Part shown: positions 11,174 through 22,617 of the stretch, piece after piece
Layout: every line of letters starts with the position of its first letter
Numbering within the stretch: the stretch's first letter is position 1
Translations under genes and position numbers: made by a program
NCBI GenBank assembly: GCA_036346355.1
Contig: CM070572.1
Coordinates: forward strand, 11,043,001 to 11,107,000
DNA from: Rhipidocladum racemiflorum
Lineage: Eukaryota > Streptophyta > Magnoliopsida > Poales > Poaceae
Direction of reading: 5' to 3'
Length of the DNA: 64,000 bases
Notes under the pieces: model-generated
Databases searched by the model: none
What the model was told of the DNA's origin: nothing
What the model saw: the letters and a program-made list of their open reading frames with translations, nothing else

Positions 11174-12797
11174 GGGCAGCCGGCCAGGGCAGGCTACTCA
11201 GCTGCTGGACGAGTTCAATATTGAATTAAGAGTAAATTTCACCAAATTATATGTTTTTGTACCAACTATAAAAAACTATAAATTTAAGCTTCTATTTCAC
11301 AAACGAGATTATATTTTTTAGAAAAATTTGTATCACAAAACTATATATTTTAGAATTAATTGTTCTTGTAATGGGTTTGACAGTGTGGATCCAAATGGCA
11401 GTCTCACGCACGTGAGGCTGCCATATGGGCATGCCCGGTTAGCCTGTTACACAAAACGATCAATTCTTAATCATATTGTTTTAGACATAAATTTTTCTAA
11501 AATATGTAGTTTTGCTTCATTCGTGCGTGAGGTTGCTATATAGACCCACCATGTTAGATTCGTTACAAAAAAATTTAGTCTTGAATTAATAATCCGGTGC
11601 ATGAAACGGTTTTACCGACTCGAACATCTGTTGTTGTCTTCGCAATTATGTTACAGCGTAGCCACTTATTTCAGTTCAATGTTTTTAGCTGTAACAACTC
11701 GTTTGTCTTTGTCTCTTGTACTCTTTGCAAGGATCCTGCTTATTTGGCCGTGCGTTAGTTGTCGACGCACGAAGCATTCAACAATTACAACCTGAAAAAA
11801 TATCATGAAACGCGTAAGATGATACGGTGTAACTAATGCATACATTATATCTTAAAAAAAAACTAGTGCATGTATATCGATCCTAATATGAGTTTGACAC
11901 TATCTTTAAAAAAAAAAAAAATCAAATTATATCACTTCAATGATTGACATCAATTGGAACACAACTCAAGATATCGCCCACCATATTATACCGCTCAAAA
12001 GTCGTTTAGATGCATTCTAAACGGTTTTTGAAAGCGTTGCTGACAACGTGGACTGCCGATGAGCTGCTTTGCGAATTGTTTGATTTCCTTTCAAGACATG
12101 TGTAGCAGTCAATCTCAGCTTCATGGAGATTTAGATACTTCCTTACTTTGTTGTAATCACAGTCATCTGTTAGTTCCTTCGCTGGGCAGCGGTTCCTTCT
12201 AAACAGAAGTTCAGCGTTCTTGTATTTGTACTTGTTCTTTTTTACTCCTCGCTTAATGCAAGTAGAGTTCCTGCTTTCCTTTAAAAAAATGATAACAGGG
12301 TCATTTCACATGGGTTAAATAATTGGAAAGGGCTTGAAAGTTCAGAGAAAGCTCCATAACAGTATTTTTCGAGCAATAGATTACATACGGATGACACTAT
12401 ATATTTAGAAAATTTTTTCGAGCAATAGATTACATACGGATGACACTATATATTTAGAAAATTTTTACGTTGTATTATACTGTAATATATAATGTGTAGT
12501 AGAAATTAAATCTAATCATTGATTTGTTAAAAATATTTTTACTACTATTCTACCAGAGAAAATATAAATAAATAATAGCTAATCTCATCTATTGGATTGA
12601 AAAGAATGTACAATTCTTATTAAATTTGACGTACCATATTTCAGGATAAGCATCAGCAGTTGCAACCACCAACATCCGCGCCCACACCCGCCCCTGAAGC
12701 TGAGCCGAACGTTGCTGCACTGCCTCGGCAGCCAAAGCCAGCGGCCTCGATACAGCGTATGACGCCGGCGCCATGGCTTTGGCCACTGGCCAGTAAC
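11174..12797. other. Upstream flank of SABATH gene A
   Basis: No gene is seen. About 350 bp at 11273-11623 (AT-rich, with several variants of TTCACAAAACTATATATTTT) is absent from copy B, either inserted here or deleted there. From about 11624 to 12000 it matches 41205-41595. From about 12030 to 12797 it matches scattered parts of 50165-53090, where copy B has been split by several insertions. A 49-bp tandem duplication lies at about 12370-12467 (GAGCAATAGATTACATACGG twice). Confidence 0.6.
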
Positions 12798-13588
12798 TAG
12801 GGATGCGATCGGATCGGAGACGGTCGAATATCGTTCTATTCATATTCGTATTCGTATTTTTTATCGAATACAGAATCGAATACGAATAGTTTCGAATATA
12901 GAATCGAATACAAATTATACAGGATAATATCGGTTACGAATATAGATCGAATACGGATCGGAATCAACATGGATACGAATAATATTAGTCGGATATTTTA
13001 AAATCCAATTTCAGTTTTTTTTTTCCAAAATCGGTCCAAATTTAAATTCAAAATTCCAAAAGAAATATATTTGTATGTCTTTTTTTTTTGCCTTTTTATC
13101 CCTAGCTTGTCATACATGTGACTCTGTGAGTAACAATGTACCCCATTGCAATAATTGAACCAAATGATTTGCAGCTGGCATATGCTGCTGAATCCTAAGT
13201 AGCCCTCCTGAAACGCCACTTACCAATTTTTGTACCACCTTTACCCAAATATCTCCAAATTAGCATCTAGTACACATGAACATATTATATCTTGTCATCC
13301 AATGCAGACCCTTCAAACAAAGGAAACATGTTAAATTGTTAATGTGTTATTCTGAAACGTGTTATTCGGATAATATCCGTATGTCATATTCGGATATTAT
13401 CCGAACAAAAACTCAGATATTCCGTATCCATCGGATAATCAGTGTTCCATATCCGTATCCGTATCCATGTAAATTATCTGTATCCATATCCTTATCCGAG
13501 AAATCAACTGGATATCTGTGAAACTATCCAAATTATCATTCAAATCAATTCGGTCGGTCGGAAAATATCCGTACCAGTTCCATCCCTA
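12798..13588. mobile_element. Non-autonomous hAT element with CGAATA/CGGATA-rich interior
   Basis: The 791-bp element starts TAGGGATG and ends CATCCCTA, and has a perfect 8-bp duplication CCAGTAAC at 12790-12797 and 13589-13596. The left 200 bp is filled with CGAATACGAATA-type words and the right 250 bp with ATCCGTATCC and CGGATATTATCCG words; the centre is ordinary AT-rich DNA. No transposase is encoded. The empty site survives in duplication copy B near 53082-53092 (GACCAGTAAACTTCACG), which proves both the ends and the age relative to the duplication. Confidence 0.93.
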
Positions 13589-13700
13589 CCAGTAACCTTC
13601 ACGCCTATGTGAGCAAATTTTTACTGTGCTGTAGCGTTAGACACAATAGTTCTTGACAAGGTTGCGGCTATCGAATTTGTTATGGATTGTTAGGGTTTAA

Positions 13701-16436
13701 TGTGACGGACCGCCTTTTTTAGGGGGTGCGTTTAAATCCGCAACGCCTACCCAGGAAGATTAGCCGTCGGGAACCAAGTCATACATTGCCAGCATAAGAA
13801 CGAAACAACTGTTTTAATACAAATAAGGCCTAACGGCCAGAGCTTACAAAAGGAAGCGAGGGCTTCAATAAATTACATTACCAAAAGACCACACAGGCAA
13901 TGCCTGAGCATAGAAAAAGGACCCTAAAACCAGACTACTTCGCCATCTACGATCTTCTGGAGTTCTCCTGCGTCTTCAAATTCTAAATAGGTTGAAAAGC
14001 AAGACTGAGTACACAACAGTACTCAACAAACCGCACGGAAATTCTGAATATTACATGCAGGGGTATTCTCAAGGAAATGGCAATATGGTTATTATCATTG
14101 TGAATGCAATTTTATTTTCCAAGTCATTTTACATTTTGAAACACAAACCATACATAATAGAAATAAGCAAAATTTTGAGTTTTCACAAGTTCATCATTAC
14201 GTCAAGTTGGAAATAACAATTCTACTTGGGTTAGGTTACGAGATTCACCCCAATTCAAACTTAGCTCCATTTACCGGAAGCACGGCGTATTCGAATACCA
14301 TTTGATTATGACTCTACAGAGTTGCTCAGCTTTACCCACAAGATATCTACGACCGTTAATGTCACGCGATTACATGCAACTTAAATGCATGCGGTCAGGC
14401 CGAGATCATCAAAACCTTTTGATTGAACATTCCCATGATAGCCCCTACCCGATAGGTTATTGGACCCACTGTTCTTGGGCTCCCATTTGCCAATTCAGGA
14501 GCTATGGACCAATACTATGTGGGTACCTACCGTTGTGAGGATCGACGAATGACACCTCATTCCCGTCCCACGGAACCTTTCAATCATTCCCAAGCATGTA
14601 GGTATTCCTATGGGGTGAGCAATGTACTGAGCTCCGTCGGAAGCGGTTTATCTAACCGACCTGACTTGTGGTTGAGCGGGATCTAAGTTATTTACTTTGC
14701 TCAAGATTGTGATTACTTAAATTATGCCTAAGACTTAGCCAATTCCAAAACATCAAATCCACACCACACACATTGGCCTCGTCATCGGTCGAGGATCGGG
14801 CACATGGCCATCTAGTGGTTTGCCCGCCAAAGTCCTCTCACCGTAGCACATTTTCGAATATAGTCTACATCAAGCCTCCTGCTTGATGGTTTTATTTTAA
14901 TACACAAATCCTTTTTGATGTTCTACTAATCAATTATTCACTAACATACGAGATTCAATAGCTAAGTCTAAGGTTGGCAAAGGAATAAGTCACAACAATA
15001 TAAAGTGGGTCTTTAATCAAGCTAGGTACTAGCTATGCCATCATGGCATTCTAAAATAAACATTTCTAGCATTTATCATACTAACATAATGCAATATTGA
15101 AATAAGTAATACTATATTCATATCATGGGTTCAACATGTTCAAGGAGTGCGGCTTGCCTTGCGAGGCGAGGGGAGTCCCTAGGTCGTCGTCGTTGTAGTC
15201 GATCACGGTGCCGATCACGTCCGGCTCCTTCTTCGGCTCCTCGTACCTTTCCGGGACGGGCTCCAAGGTCGGATCTAGCGTACAAGAAGCGAGCAATAAA
15301 TAAACGAATAAAACAACAAGAAAAGAAAAGAGAAAAACAAGAAAAGGAAAAACGGAAAAGGAACCGAGAGAGAAAAGGACCGGAGAGGGTTTCGAGGGCA
15401 CTTTAGGCATTTACGAATTTTGTGGACTTCGGATGGCGAAACGGGAAGTGTTTTTGGACTCAATGGCTCGAAACGGTTGAGATAGTGTATTTCGGCTATT
15501 TTTGGAGTTCTTGGGATTTTCTTGGATTTTTGAAGTATTTAAAAAGGATTTTTGGATTATTCAAAATCCAAAAAGAAAAAGAAAATGCGAAGAACGATCT
15601 TTGGGCCGGGTCAGGCACGCCCACGCGGCTCGCCAAGGCCAACCTTGGGGTCGAGTGGGCCGAGCCAAGAGGGCACGGGGGCGCTAGGGTTGGCAGAAGA
15701 GAAAAAGGGGGGCAGAGCGAGCAGGGCGACGGCGCGGGGAAGCTGGGGCTGAGGGCGAAGGAGAGGGGGCTCGACGGGGGTCTCGAGAAGATGAAGTGCT
15801 AGGGTTAGGGATTTGGGGCGTTGGAGGCGAGACGAGGTGGTGGTGAGCGGCCTTGGCCAGAGGTGGAGAAGACGAGGGAGATGCGAGGGTTCGGGTGGCG
15901 GTGAAGATGAGGAATGGCGGGGCGATGCTCACCACGGGAGGCGAAGAGGCGAGCGCGAGGGAGATGAGCGGGCGCGCAGCTTTTATAGCGCGTGGCGACA
16001 TGGGCATGGAGCGGGGCGAGCGAGGTGACAGGGCGAGGTGGGGTGACGAGCGCGGAGGCGACGGGGCGGGTGGCGCGTGGTCCCGAGGCGGGCGACCGGC
16101 GAGGCGACAAAGACGGCAGCGCGGATGACGCGAGGGCGACGGGTCGGCGGCGACGACCGGCAGAGAGCGGAAGCGAGCAGCGCTGGGCGAGGCGGCAGGC
16201 GGTGCGGGCGACGGGACGGCACCGACCACGAGGGAGAGGACGAGACGGCGGCGACGGACCGGGAGGCACAGCCGACGGACCGGTCCAAGGCAACGGTAAG
16301 TTCTCAACCACTCCAATCCCATCCAAACCCCAAGAATCCAAGAACCGGAAATCAAGAACCTCAAGAACACCGATTAAACTCCAATCAACTAGTATTAGGG
16401 TTGCAATTAGGGTTTTGGGGTTTTCGAAACTATATG
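13701..16436 (-). mobile_element. LTR-like retroelement sequence (probable LTR, minus orientation)
   Basis: Homology between duplication copies stops exactly where TGTGACGGACCGCC begins at 13701, and resumes at 16437. The sequence is non-coding. It contains landmarks shared with 19732-25324 and 53561-58616: AGTACTCAACAA-type words near 14020 and CTCTACAGAGTTG with TTTACCCACAAGA near 14312-14345. From about 15590 to 16300 it is very GC-rich and open in many overlapping frames, none resembling a protein. A minus-strand TATA box at 15980-15988 suggests an LTR transcribed leftwards. Matching ends and target duplication were not found, so the element type is inferred. Confidence 0.5.
15980..15988 (-). 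promoter_or_regulatory. TATA-like box in LTR
   Basis: CTATAAAAG on the minus strand inside GC-rich DNA, a plausible LTR promoter element. Confidence 0.4.
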
Positions 16437-16929
16437 TGTTAAGTTGCGATAGTTCTGTTGCATTTGAACACATACGGTTGATTAATCATTACTATATGTG
16501 TACATCATGCGGTATCTATTTTCGCGCGATATCGAACAAAAATATCCGGTACTATATCGATTCTGCTTCCTATTTGCTTCGAATTCATGACCGATATTAT
16601 CTGTGTTGTATTTGTATCCAATATTATCCGCATCTAACTCTGAATTCAACAAATAATAATAATTTAAAATCTGAAAAACATATCCAACCAAATTTGAACC
16701 CATTGCAAGCTAGCGGCGAGCTGACCATTGGAAACTGCCGATGGCACACGTACTCGAGCGCGTTCGTCAGGCGATGCCGTAAGCGCGTTTGCCAGTCCGT
16801 CAAAGTATACTCGTCGCGGATTGATCCGCATAGGCTAGGAGGCGTTAGCACGCCACAACCAACAGCAAATGAATTTAGGCCAGTGCTAATTAAGGAGACG
16901 GACTCATCTTGGGCAGTCTTTGTCGTTTT

Positions 16930-17381
16930 CATGGATTCAAATTTCGGCGAGATTTTGGATTTCGTATCATCTTCTCTGATATTCTAGATCTCGATCGGGT
17001 AAATTCTTTTAAAAAATTCAAAATGCCACAATGCCTTTACAAATTTCGCAGAGATCTTAGCGATTTCAGCAGAAATCTTGGTGTTTTTTTTAATCGGGTT
17101 TTGAATTTTCTTGGCCGGATTTGATTGGATTTAGAGTCAAGATCATCCATAAAAAATTTTAAATTTTTTTGATATGTTTTGACCATTTTTCGATCGGTTC
17201 AGAGTGTACCAAAATCTCGGTGATTTCATCCGAAATTTCGGATTTCTCAGTTAAAAAAAGTCCGAATTTGAAATTTGAAATTTAGATTTCGACCAAATTT
17301 TATATAAAAGTCCTAAATCTCATCAATATTTAGGATTTCAACTACCTTCGATATTTATATTAAAACGAAATTTGAAACCTG
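16930..17381. mobile_element. hAT-like non-autonomous element rich in AAATTTCG
   Basis: 452 bp found in copy A2 only. Left end CATGGATTCAAATTTCGG and right end CGAAATTTGAAACCTG are inverted relatives. The flanks GTCGTTTT and GTTGTTTG match at 6 of 8 bases, as expected for an aged 8-bp duplication. The empty site is in B2 at about 60381-60395 (TTTGTCGTTTGGTCTTTC). No open frame resembles transposase. Confidence 0.75.
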
Positions 17382-17769
17382 GTTGTTTGGTTTTTCTTTG
17401 CTACCATGCTGAGTATGCAGTATGCACGATGTTGCAGATGTTGCTCAGATAAGGATCGCTGATCCCCAATCGAACAATCCGTCCGTATTATTTGTGGCTC
17501 GGAAAACGTGTTACTTCTGAGGGTATCTGTCATTCTGTTGTTTAAATACTGCCTCTCGCGAACCATACTGATGATTAAGTAGTGCGAATGCTCTGGCCTG
17601 TTGCTAACTGTAGCAACTTCAACATGTTATACGTGTTTGTACATATGAGCCATGTTCTCTACAGACTATGATTCTTGTTGATGTACGGCATGGTAGAAAC
17701 TAGGGAGCTACAGTATTTTGTTAATAAAAAAAATTAAATTCACGGCCCAGCCAAGTAACAAGTATAGCA

Positions 17770-18258
17770 CTCCTTAATTCATTTTTATTAGACGTATTTT
17801 GATTTTATATAGGAATTAAAGTTGCGTTAAAATTAAAAAATGTATAAGAGAAAATGACTTAGATGCCCACACTTAATTGTCTTAGAAAGTAAAAGATATA
17901 CTTTGTGGTGGTGATAATGAATACATGTATATGGTTGAGAGAGAATAAATAGAGGTATAAAAAGAAAGGTCTTATTAAGGCCCTATTTGGCAGGGCTTCA
18001 GATCCCAGCTCCACCTCAGAGCTGAAACTTGTAGACTGAAATAAAGTGACTTAAGTTTATAATTTTATTCTAGAATGTAAACAAGATGATACTCACAGCT
18101 CCAGCTCCATGAATTTGGTGAAACTAGGAATACCTAGCTCCACCAACTCTAAGAATTTGGTGGAGTTGGAGCTCTGCCAAACACCCCCTTATATCTACAT
18201 ATAAATTTTATATTTATAAATAAAATTATTTAAAAAATAAATAAATGAACCGACAGAG
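17770..18258. mobile_element. Stowaway-like MITE carrying a nested Tourist MITE
   Basis: Ends CTCCTTAATTCATTTTTATTAGACGT and its inverted partner at 18235-18258, next to TA. The orthologous element in B2 (60807-61041) is 235 bp because it lacks the nested insertion. The left TA target is mutated to CA here. Confidence 0.8.
17980..18188. mobile_element. Tourist-like (PIF/Harbinger) MITE
   Basis: 209 bp with ends GGCCCTATTTGGCAGGGCT and AGCTCTGCCAAACACCCCC. TTA follows on the right (18189-18191) and TTA plus one extra A precedes on the left. It is absent from B2. Confidence 0.8.
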
Positions 18259-18641
18259 TACTATAATAAATCACATTCGCGCCCTCCATGACCAATTGCA
18301 GCTCGCCGTGCGTCCTCGGGTTAATTATTAGAGCATATTAGCTTGGTCACGCCCGCTTCCTTCGCGTTGTTTAAGTGTTTGATTAACTCGCTCCTCGTTT
18401 TCTTTGCACCATCTTCTTATTTTAATTATCCTGCTCACGTCGGTGGAGAGGAACACTTGTGGAATTTAGTTTTTTTTTTAAGTATAATATAAGACTTGAC
18501 GCCGCGTACGTCTCATTCTCATACCATAATTGCCCTGTCATGTGACAACTGATAAGCACGCTGAAGTGAGACATATGAAGTTGGCTCCGCTGATTGAGCA
18601 TGATGAGCCGCTGCAATCTTCGAAAAGACTTTAGATTGGAT

Positions 18642-19731
18642 TAGTGGTGGGAGTCTACTGTGCTGGGCTGACCATAACGGCTTGTTGTGTCCATCATGTC
18701 GAGTCATACCGGCTCAGCTCATCTTTAGCGAGCCTAGGCACGATCCATATGCGCTTCGTCTATATTTCGTGCCGTGTCGGTCCAGACTCAGCCCATTTAC
18801 ACTATTGCGATGAGAGAAGAACCCGAAGACGCACAAAACATGTACAAAGTTATTATCTCGTTAAAAATCTTATACCTCGGTGTGGGGTACTATCGGTAAT
18901 GAAAAGAGTACATTAACTATTTATATATACATTAATACATAGACTACGCGAGGTTGAGATTGTCAAAGTCAGTAACCGCCTCCGTAATCTCCGGATTCTC
19001 GAGCTCATGTTGTGTCCTGTCTTCTGCACGCTCCCAGCCCTTTAGGCATGTAATTGCCTCAACCATCTCAGGTCTGAGAGACGATCTCCTCGGCTCAAGT
19101 ACCCTCCCCGCCAAACTGAAAGTGGCTTCCGACGATATAGTGGACATTGGAACCATAAGTATGTCGCATGCAAAATGGGATAGTACGAGATAAATACGTT
19201 CATTATTTTTCCACCACAAGAGCAAATTGAGTTGATTTTCTTCGTCCACGCCAAGGTCGGTCTCTACGAAAGGCGTGTCAAAGTAGTGGTTATGCTCTAC
19301 TCGTGGATTCTATGTTGACTTGCTCGGCGATTGGGAAGAGCCAGACGCCTTGACTTTTAGCTTCTTCCATATGTTTGAAGGGGTCGAACTGCCTCGTGCT
19401 TGTTGTGTCGTTGAGTTAGATCTTCTTGCTTCACTTCTAGTGTCAAACTTGTCATAATATTTATCAAAAACTCTGAAAAACCCATTATAAACATGAGTAT
19501 AGGCCTCGCAGAAATCAAGATTAAATGCCTCACCTATTCCATGGAAGGCGTTCTGCAAGTCAGATAATTTTCTCATAGGATCCAAAATAGTAGCAAAGTA
19601 GTAAAGATGTGGAATAGTTTGAAAATATTTTAATTTTTTTTCTCTATTGGTTTTATAATGGGATGTAAAATATAATTATCTTTATTTTTTAAAAGAATTA
19701 GCAATAGTGCATCATAAAAGACAGGTTTTAA
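18642..19731 (-). mobile_element. Truncated autonomous-type hAT element (3-prime part)
   Basis: The left terminus is TAGTGGTGGGAG, next to GATTGGAT at 18634-18641. A terminus of the same kind, TAGAGGTGGGC, starts at 63670. Inside lies a transposase C-terminal pseudogene on the minus strand (18944-19636). The other end of the element is missing: from about 19732 the sequence changes to an LTR-like repeat. No matching right-hand duplication was found. Confidence 0.75.
18944..19636 (-). pseudogene. hAT transposase, C-terminal fragment
   Basis: The reading frame runs from about 19636 down to the stop at 18944, in one frame with one internal TAG near 19307. The upstream part (HLYYFATILDPMRKL, then FDKYYDKFD) matches the RNase-H-like catalytic region before the C-terminal domain. 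The downstream part contains WWKNNERIYLVLSHFA, CDILMVPMSTISSEATFS and GRVLEPRRSSLRPEMVEA, the hAT dimerisation domain. The closest type is the plant RICESLEEPER/DAYSLEEPER-Ac group. The N-terminal BED zinc finger and most catalytic residues are absent, so it is inactive. Domesticated transposases do exist in grasses, but this fragment has lost the parts needed to be one. Confidence 0.88.
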
Positions 19732-20830
19732 TGTGCTTCTTGTGCTAGTCCCTAGATCAGTAGCTAGCACGCACATGCAAATGGAAATCACAACCATACA
19801 AGATATTATTATTACTACGATAGCTATTTTACAAAGTAGCCTTACAAGTTAGAATAATATTGCAGCGGAAAGAAACAGAAGTCTTGTAGTGTGCCCATCC
19901 AACACCTCAGGCAACTGCCAAGGTATAAACTCTAGATAAAATCATCGTTATTACCCCACAACCTACGACAAAGCACAATCCTTCGAGATATTCTATCTGT
20001 CCACCTAAAAACAACAACGATAGCAAGGGTGAGTACATTGCGTACTCAGCAAGACTTGAAGTGTTTGCAAAACCTATGATATATGTAAGCTGATTCAACA
20101 GGATGGCTATTAGTGTTATTTTTGCATGGAGCCAAATTGAATTGTAAATATTGAATAATAGATTTAAAGCGAAAATTTAAATAAAGGAGACTAGACAGAT
20201 ATTTAAAATAATCAGTGTGTAAGTATAACAAGTAAGGATGACATAACAATAGTAAACAACTTACAGCTCGTCGTGAGCATCAAATCTTCCATTCCTAACA
20301 ATATCTAGAATCAATTTATTTTGTCTACACAGGGCACAACAGGTGAATTCAACCTTGCCAACGAAATGTTAAGTATTGAATTCATCTGTAAGGGTAAGCT
20401 CACCAATTCCAAATTTTATCGTCTCAATTCATTTTATAAAAAAAATACAAGAAGCTTTCTAACTAGTGCAAGTTCACCAAGTGCTCATAACCGAGAGTGC
20501 GGCTAATCGATTAGTTTTAACTCTATAGAGTTGTACAGCTTTACCCACAAAGAATGATTTTCCCTTTTTGCAAGGCCTTTTAACACACTTTATTTGGTGT
20601 GCTATGAGGAAAATAATATATAACCTTTACATTACTAAATCCTGACTTTGCATCAGCCCAGTACCGTCAACCTTTACTAATGGTGGCAGAAGGATAAAGT
20701 ATACATAGCATGACGAACACATCGTCTCGGCCGAACGAATCGTCCTGTTTCTCCCCCATTAGCAAGGCGCATACTGTTGTATTGGTATGTGTCTAACCCA
20801 CACCTTTGTGTGGACACCCCTATAGCAATC

Positions 20831-22617
20831 TGTGAAATCATGTGCTGAAACATTGGCTTTGAACTGAAAAATTAACTTAGATTTGGATTTGCAAAATGTG
20901 CTTGTGCATGTGTTTGACAATTTGACAAGAAACAGTAAGTTTCGCTTTTGAGCCAGACCAAACTTAAAGAAAACAATAAGTTTCCCATCTACGACGGACC
21001 AAATTTGTTGGTCTGTCGTAAACATGCTTTGGCAACCTCATTTTCCCATGTACGACGGACCAAGTTTTTGGGTCTGTCGTGCACATGTTTTTGAGCTCTT
21101 GTGCCAAACTCAATTTTCCAAGAAACCAGTAAGTTTTGCATGTACGTCGGACCAATTTCTTTGGTCAGTCGTGAACGGACTTTTGAGGATTGATTTCGCA
21201 TGTACGACGGACTGATTTCTTTTAGTCTGTTGTGAACGTGTTTTCGCTGGAATGATTTCTTCTTAACAGAGACTTTCACGTGTACAACGGACCGATTTTG
21301 TTGGTCCGTCGTGAATGGTTTTTTGAGTGACTTTTTCATGTGTACGCCGGACCGATTTTGTTGGTCCGTCGTGAATGCGTTTTTGCTCGATTAGGGTTTT
21401 GAGCAAAATTGGAATTGTGTTTAATTTGTTTTTGAGATTATGAAATTTGTGAGAATTTCATGATGCTTGAAGTGGACTTTATGCAATGCTCGTGTGAGTA
21501 TTTGCATGGATTGATGAGAGTCAAGTCGTGGACTTGTGCTCGGAATTGTTTTGTGGTTTGTTCATGTGCAGGTATTGCTCGAAGACGAACGTGGTCGATG
21601 ACGGGATCAGAACTAGGTTCATGGAGGAGCTGAGGTTCGGGACTAGGTTCAGGGAGGAACTGAGGTCTTGGTGGTCAAGGATGTCATGCGGGACGTTCGG
21701 GCTAAGAGAATGGTGCACATGAAGAATGGTTAGTCACGTGAGAATGGCAGGAGGTCATTCGCGTGCAAAGTGTTAGTCACGTGAGTATGGCAGGTGGCCA
21801 TACGCGTGCAAAGTGTTAGTCACGTGAGTATGGTAGGGTTTCCATACGTGTGCAAGAGTTGTACTCGGCCAGGTTGGGCCAAGAGGAGTTGTATACATAC
21901 TCCTTCTTGATTAGGAATTGTATTCAGAACTCCTTGTGTTTTGCTCCTTTAAATAGGAGGGGTGTCTCCTGTTGAAGGGCAATCAAGCAGAGCTGAGCGC
22001 ATTGAGAGCTTGAGCTCAGCTTTTAGGGTTTGTACTCTTTTGATGAGAGTACTTTAGACAAAAGAAATAAAGATCAATTCTTCCAGATCCTTGCGTGCTA
22101 CAGTAACCGCGTTGCTACAGTGTCTCTGTTTTGGTTTTTGGTTGCATGCTTGTTTTGGTTCTAGATTGGTTTTTGTTCTTTGAGGTTCATCTTGATTTGA
22201 TCCATCAAAACCTTTCTAGAGAATTGATTTAGGGTTTCTATAAGTTTAGTTGATTAAACTTTTGCCGTTCTTGTTTAATCTTGAAGTTTTGGTTAGATTA
22301 ATTCTCATCATCTTCTGTCACAGCAAGCTTACAAGGTTCATATATTTTGATCCGTAAGTCCGATCGAGCTGATTCTTTTTGGGTTCGATTCGTATTGGAA
22401 TCTAGTTTCTCGTGTCCAAATTTCAGATCAATCTAACGGTTGGATCTTCAGAAATTCTTGTTTTACCGAACCTCTGTCATTCTGTTTTTGTTGAAAACGA
22501 GGCAATTATTTGGTTCTGTTTTGGGGTGAACTTTTAATAGATCAAGAATTTGGTTTTAGCTTCCGCACAATCATTCACCCCCCTCTGATTGCTATATTCG
22601 TATACTTCGATCCTACA
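20831..22617 (+). mobile_element. Solo LTR, Copia SIRE/Maximus-like
   Basis: 1,787 bp, TG at the left end and CCTACA at the right, with a perfect 5-bp duplication CAATC at 20826-20830 and 22618-22622. CAATCATTCACCCCCCTCTG near the right end is characteristic of SIRE-type Copia LTR ends. A TATA-like TTTAAATAGG lies at about 21948 and AATAAAG at about 22065, both on the plus strand. No primer-binding site or gag-pol is present, so the internal region was lost by LTR-LTR recombination. The left part holds six ACGACGGACC hairpins. Confidence 0.85.
20991..21372. repeat. Six-hairpin series inside the solo LTR
   Basis: Stem-loops at 20991-21019, 21052-21080, 21144-21172, 21204-21233, 21284-21312 and 21344-21372. 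The arms are variants of ACGACGGACC and GGTCTGTCGT around a 9-10-nt T-rich loop. Unit spacing is about 60, 80 or 92 bp. In the fourth the inner pair is changed on both arms (GGACT with AGTCT). Confidence 0.85.

Larger units (their letters stand above)
2345..13700. repeat. Segmental duplication copy A1 (SABATH block)
   Basis: Without its transposon insertions this block aligns colinearly with 39011-53200. It holds the SABATH gene, its 3-prime flank, about 2 kb of upstream sequence and a short degraded block containing ACCAGTAAC. Insertions found only in this copy are the Copia element (2372-8967), a small MITE in SABATH intron 3 and the hAT element at 12798-13588. The homology ends at about 13700, where an LTR-like sequence begins. 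Confidence 0.85.
16437..18641. repeat. Segmental duplication copy A2
   Basis: This block is repeated at 58967-61446. Both copies begin GTTAAGTTGCGATAGTTCTG, share TATACTCGTCGCGGATTGAT near 16806 and 60266, and end with GACTTTAGATTGGAT or GACTTTAGGTTGGAC. It has no coding sequence that I can support. Insertions specific to this copy are the hAT-like element at 16930-17381 and a Tourist MITE at 17980-18188; the Stowaway MITE around the latter is shared with B2. Confidence 0.85.

Noticed and set aside
13701..16436. Single shared LTR insertion between blocks in both duplication copies
   Set aside because: It would be simpler if the LTR-like sequences at 13701-16436 and 53561-58616 were one ancestral insertion, but their left and right junctions with the duplicated blocks differ, so I treat them as independent or undecided.
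15125..16442. Several overlapping frames of 90-330 codons on both strands
   Set aside because: GC-rich stop-poor LTR-like DNA; Arg/Ala/Pro-rich translations with no domain and no preferred frame.
18944..19636. Domesticated hAT transposase gene
   Set aside because: The frame contains a stop, lacks the N-terminal zinc finger and most of the catalytic region, and is truncated by another repeat.
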